13,389 nucleotides of DNA from Chloroflexota bacterium (GTDB lineage: Bacteria; Chloroflexota; UBA11872; VXNJ01). The position numbers were made by a program, and so were the translations under genes. Numbering within the stretch: position 1 is the stretch's first letter; each line of letters opens with the position of its first letter. Under the pieces are notes generated by a model, which saw only the letters and a program-made list of their open reading frames with translations, searched no databases and had not been told where the DNA came from. The stretch spans positions 1 through 13,389 of the forward strand of contig JAPOVO010000360.1 in NCBI GenBank assembly GCA_026708165.1, read 5' to 3'. Below, one piece after another: positions 13,034 through 13,389 of the stretch.

Positions 13034-13389
13034 TTAGTCGGGGGCAGCGAGGCGTGGCTTGATCGGGACCTCCAGGTACCGTTCGAGGTCCGCAACTTCG
13101 GCCTCCAAGGCTTGCTCGATGTCGTCGGCGAGCTTCTCGAACGGCTCGATGACAAGGTCCAGACCACTCCTCTTGCGTTGTGTCTGCCAGGTAGCCCGGG
13201 CGACGCCGTCGACGAGCATCACAGGACGCAACAGGCCGCCTCCAGGATGGACCCGTTTGGCGTGTCGGGTGGGGACCGCGAGCTCCCGCCCGCGATAGCC
13301 GAGAAGATACGGGTCGTACGCGGGCAGCAGGTGGACGACCGGATCGTCCGGGCGCGCTTTTTCGAGCCAAGGGAGCTGTGACTCAAGCA
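13034..13389 (-). CDS. winged-helix DNA glycosylase-like protein (AlkZ/YcaQ family), C-terminal part
   Basis: The frame is open from the right edge of the window to the TAA at 13034-13036, so the gene begins outside; an apparent start at 13231 is an internal TTG codon. The 117 visible residues match the end of the HTH_42 (AlkZ/YcaQ) family: VVHLLPAYDPYLLGYRGRE, then PTRHAKRVHPGGGLLRPVML and VDGVARATWQTQRK, followed by a helical C-terminus rich in Glu and Leu. Characterised members unhook DNA interstrand crosslinks or excise alkylated bases (Streptomyces AlkZ, E. coli YcaQ). The catalytic QxQ/QxD motif lies in the missing N-terminal part, so activity cannot be judged; many paralogues are uncharacterised. 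It converges on the 5'-nucleotidase gene. Confidence 0.85.
   Translation of the reverse strand, partial: LESQLPWLEKARPDDPVVHLLPAYDPYLLGYRGRELAVPTRHAKRVHPGGGLLRPVMLVDGVARATWQTQRKRSGLDLVIEPFEKLADDIEQALEAEVADLERYLEVPIKPRLAAPD

Overview
The window is GC-rich, densely coded bacterial DNA with 12 intact or nearly intact genes, two genes cut by the window edges, and one tRNA. A Chloroflexota origin (SAR202/Dehalococcoidia-like or a relative) fits best, but only tentatively. Pointers are the MurT/GatD pair, the Val-Glu-Lys-rich linker in the vWA protein (a composition I associate with Chloroflexota secreted and lipoproteins), the anchored metallophosphatase/5'-nucleotidase, and a tRNA with genomic CCA. 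No marker gene settles it. I see no phage, IS, integrase, CRISPR or toxin signature; this looks like chromosomal backbone with mixed accessory genes.

Layout. 1-369 (+) is the C-terminal end of an alpha/beta hydrolase. 385-2495 (-) is a murT-gatD operon with a 4-bp ATGA overlap, for amidation of D-Glu in lipid II. Divergent from it across 74 bp is an orphan GlcE-like FAD-binding oxidase (2570-3685, +). tRNA-Pro(CGG) lies at 3746-3822. A DoeA/EutD-type M24-fold hydrolase (3969-5150) follows, apparently leaderless and lacking the usual M24 metal ligands. A GNAT acetyltransferase is at 5316-5909.

The central unit (6056-8630) is an ECF sigma factor overlapping a membrane-anchored YfbK-like von Willebrand A protein. 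The vWA protein has the topology of an anti-sigma factor: a short basic cytoplasmic N-terminus, one membrane span, a PVEK-repeat linker, then the vWA module. A GGAAC-N17-CGTA element precedes the sigma gene, and a matching GGAAC-N17-CGTC element precedes the downstream winged-helix gene. This suggests an autoregulated sigma with at least one local target. A perfect 12-bp stem-loop closes the operon.

Downstream, all on +, are a small cupin (8836-9267), a small winged-helix protein (9409-9717), a YfcE-like metallophosphoesterase (9795-10550) and a large extracytoplasmic metallophosphatase/5'-nucleotidase (10813-12912) with altered metal-site motifs. Convergent on - at the right edge is the C-terminal part of an AlkZ/YcaQ-type winged-helix DNA glycosylase-like protein.

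The strongest candidate for something under-described is the ECF sigma/vWA pair with its putative autoregulatory promoter. The rest are recognisable families, some with unusual catalytic sites.
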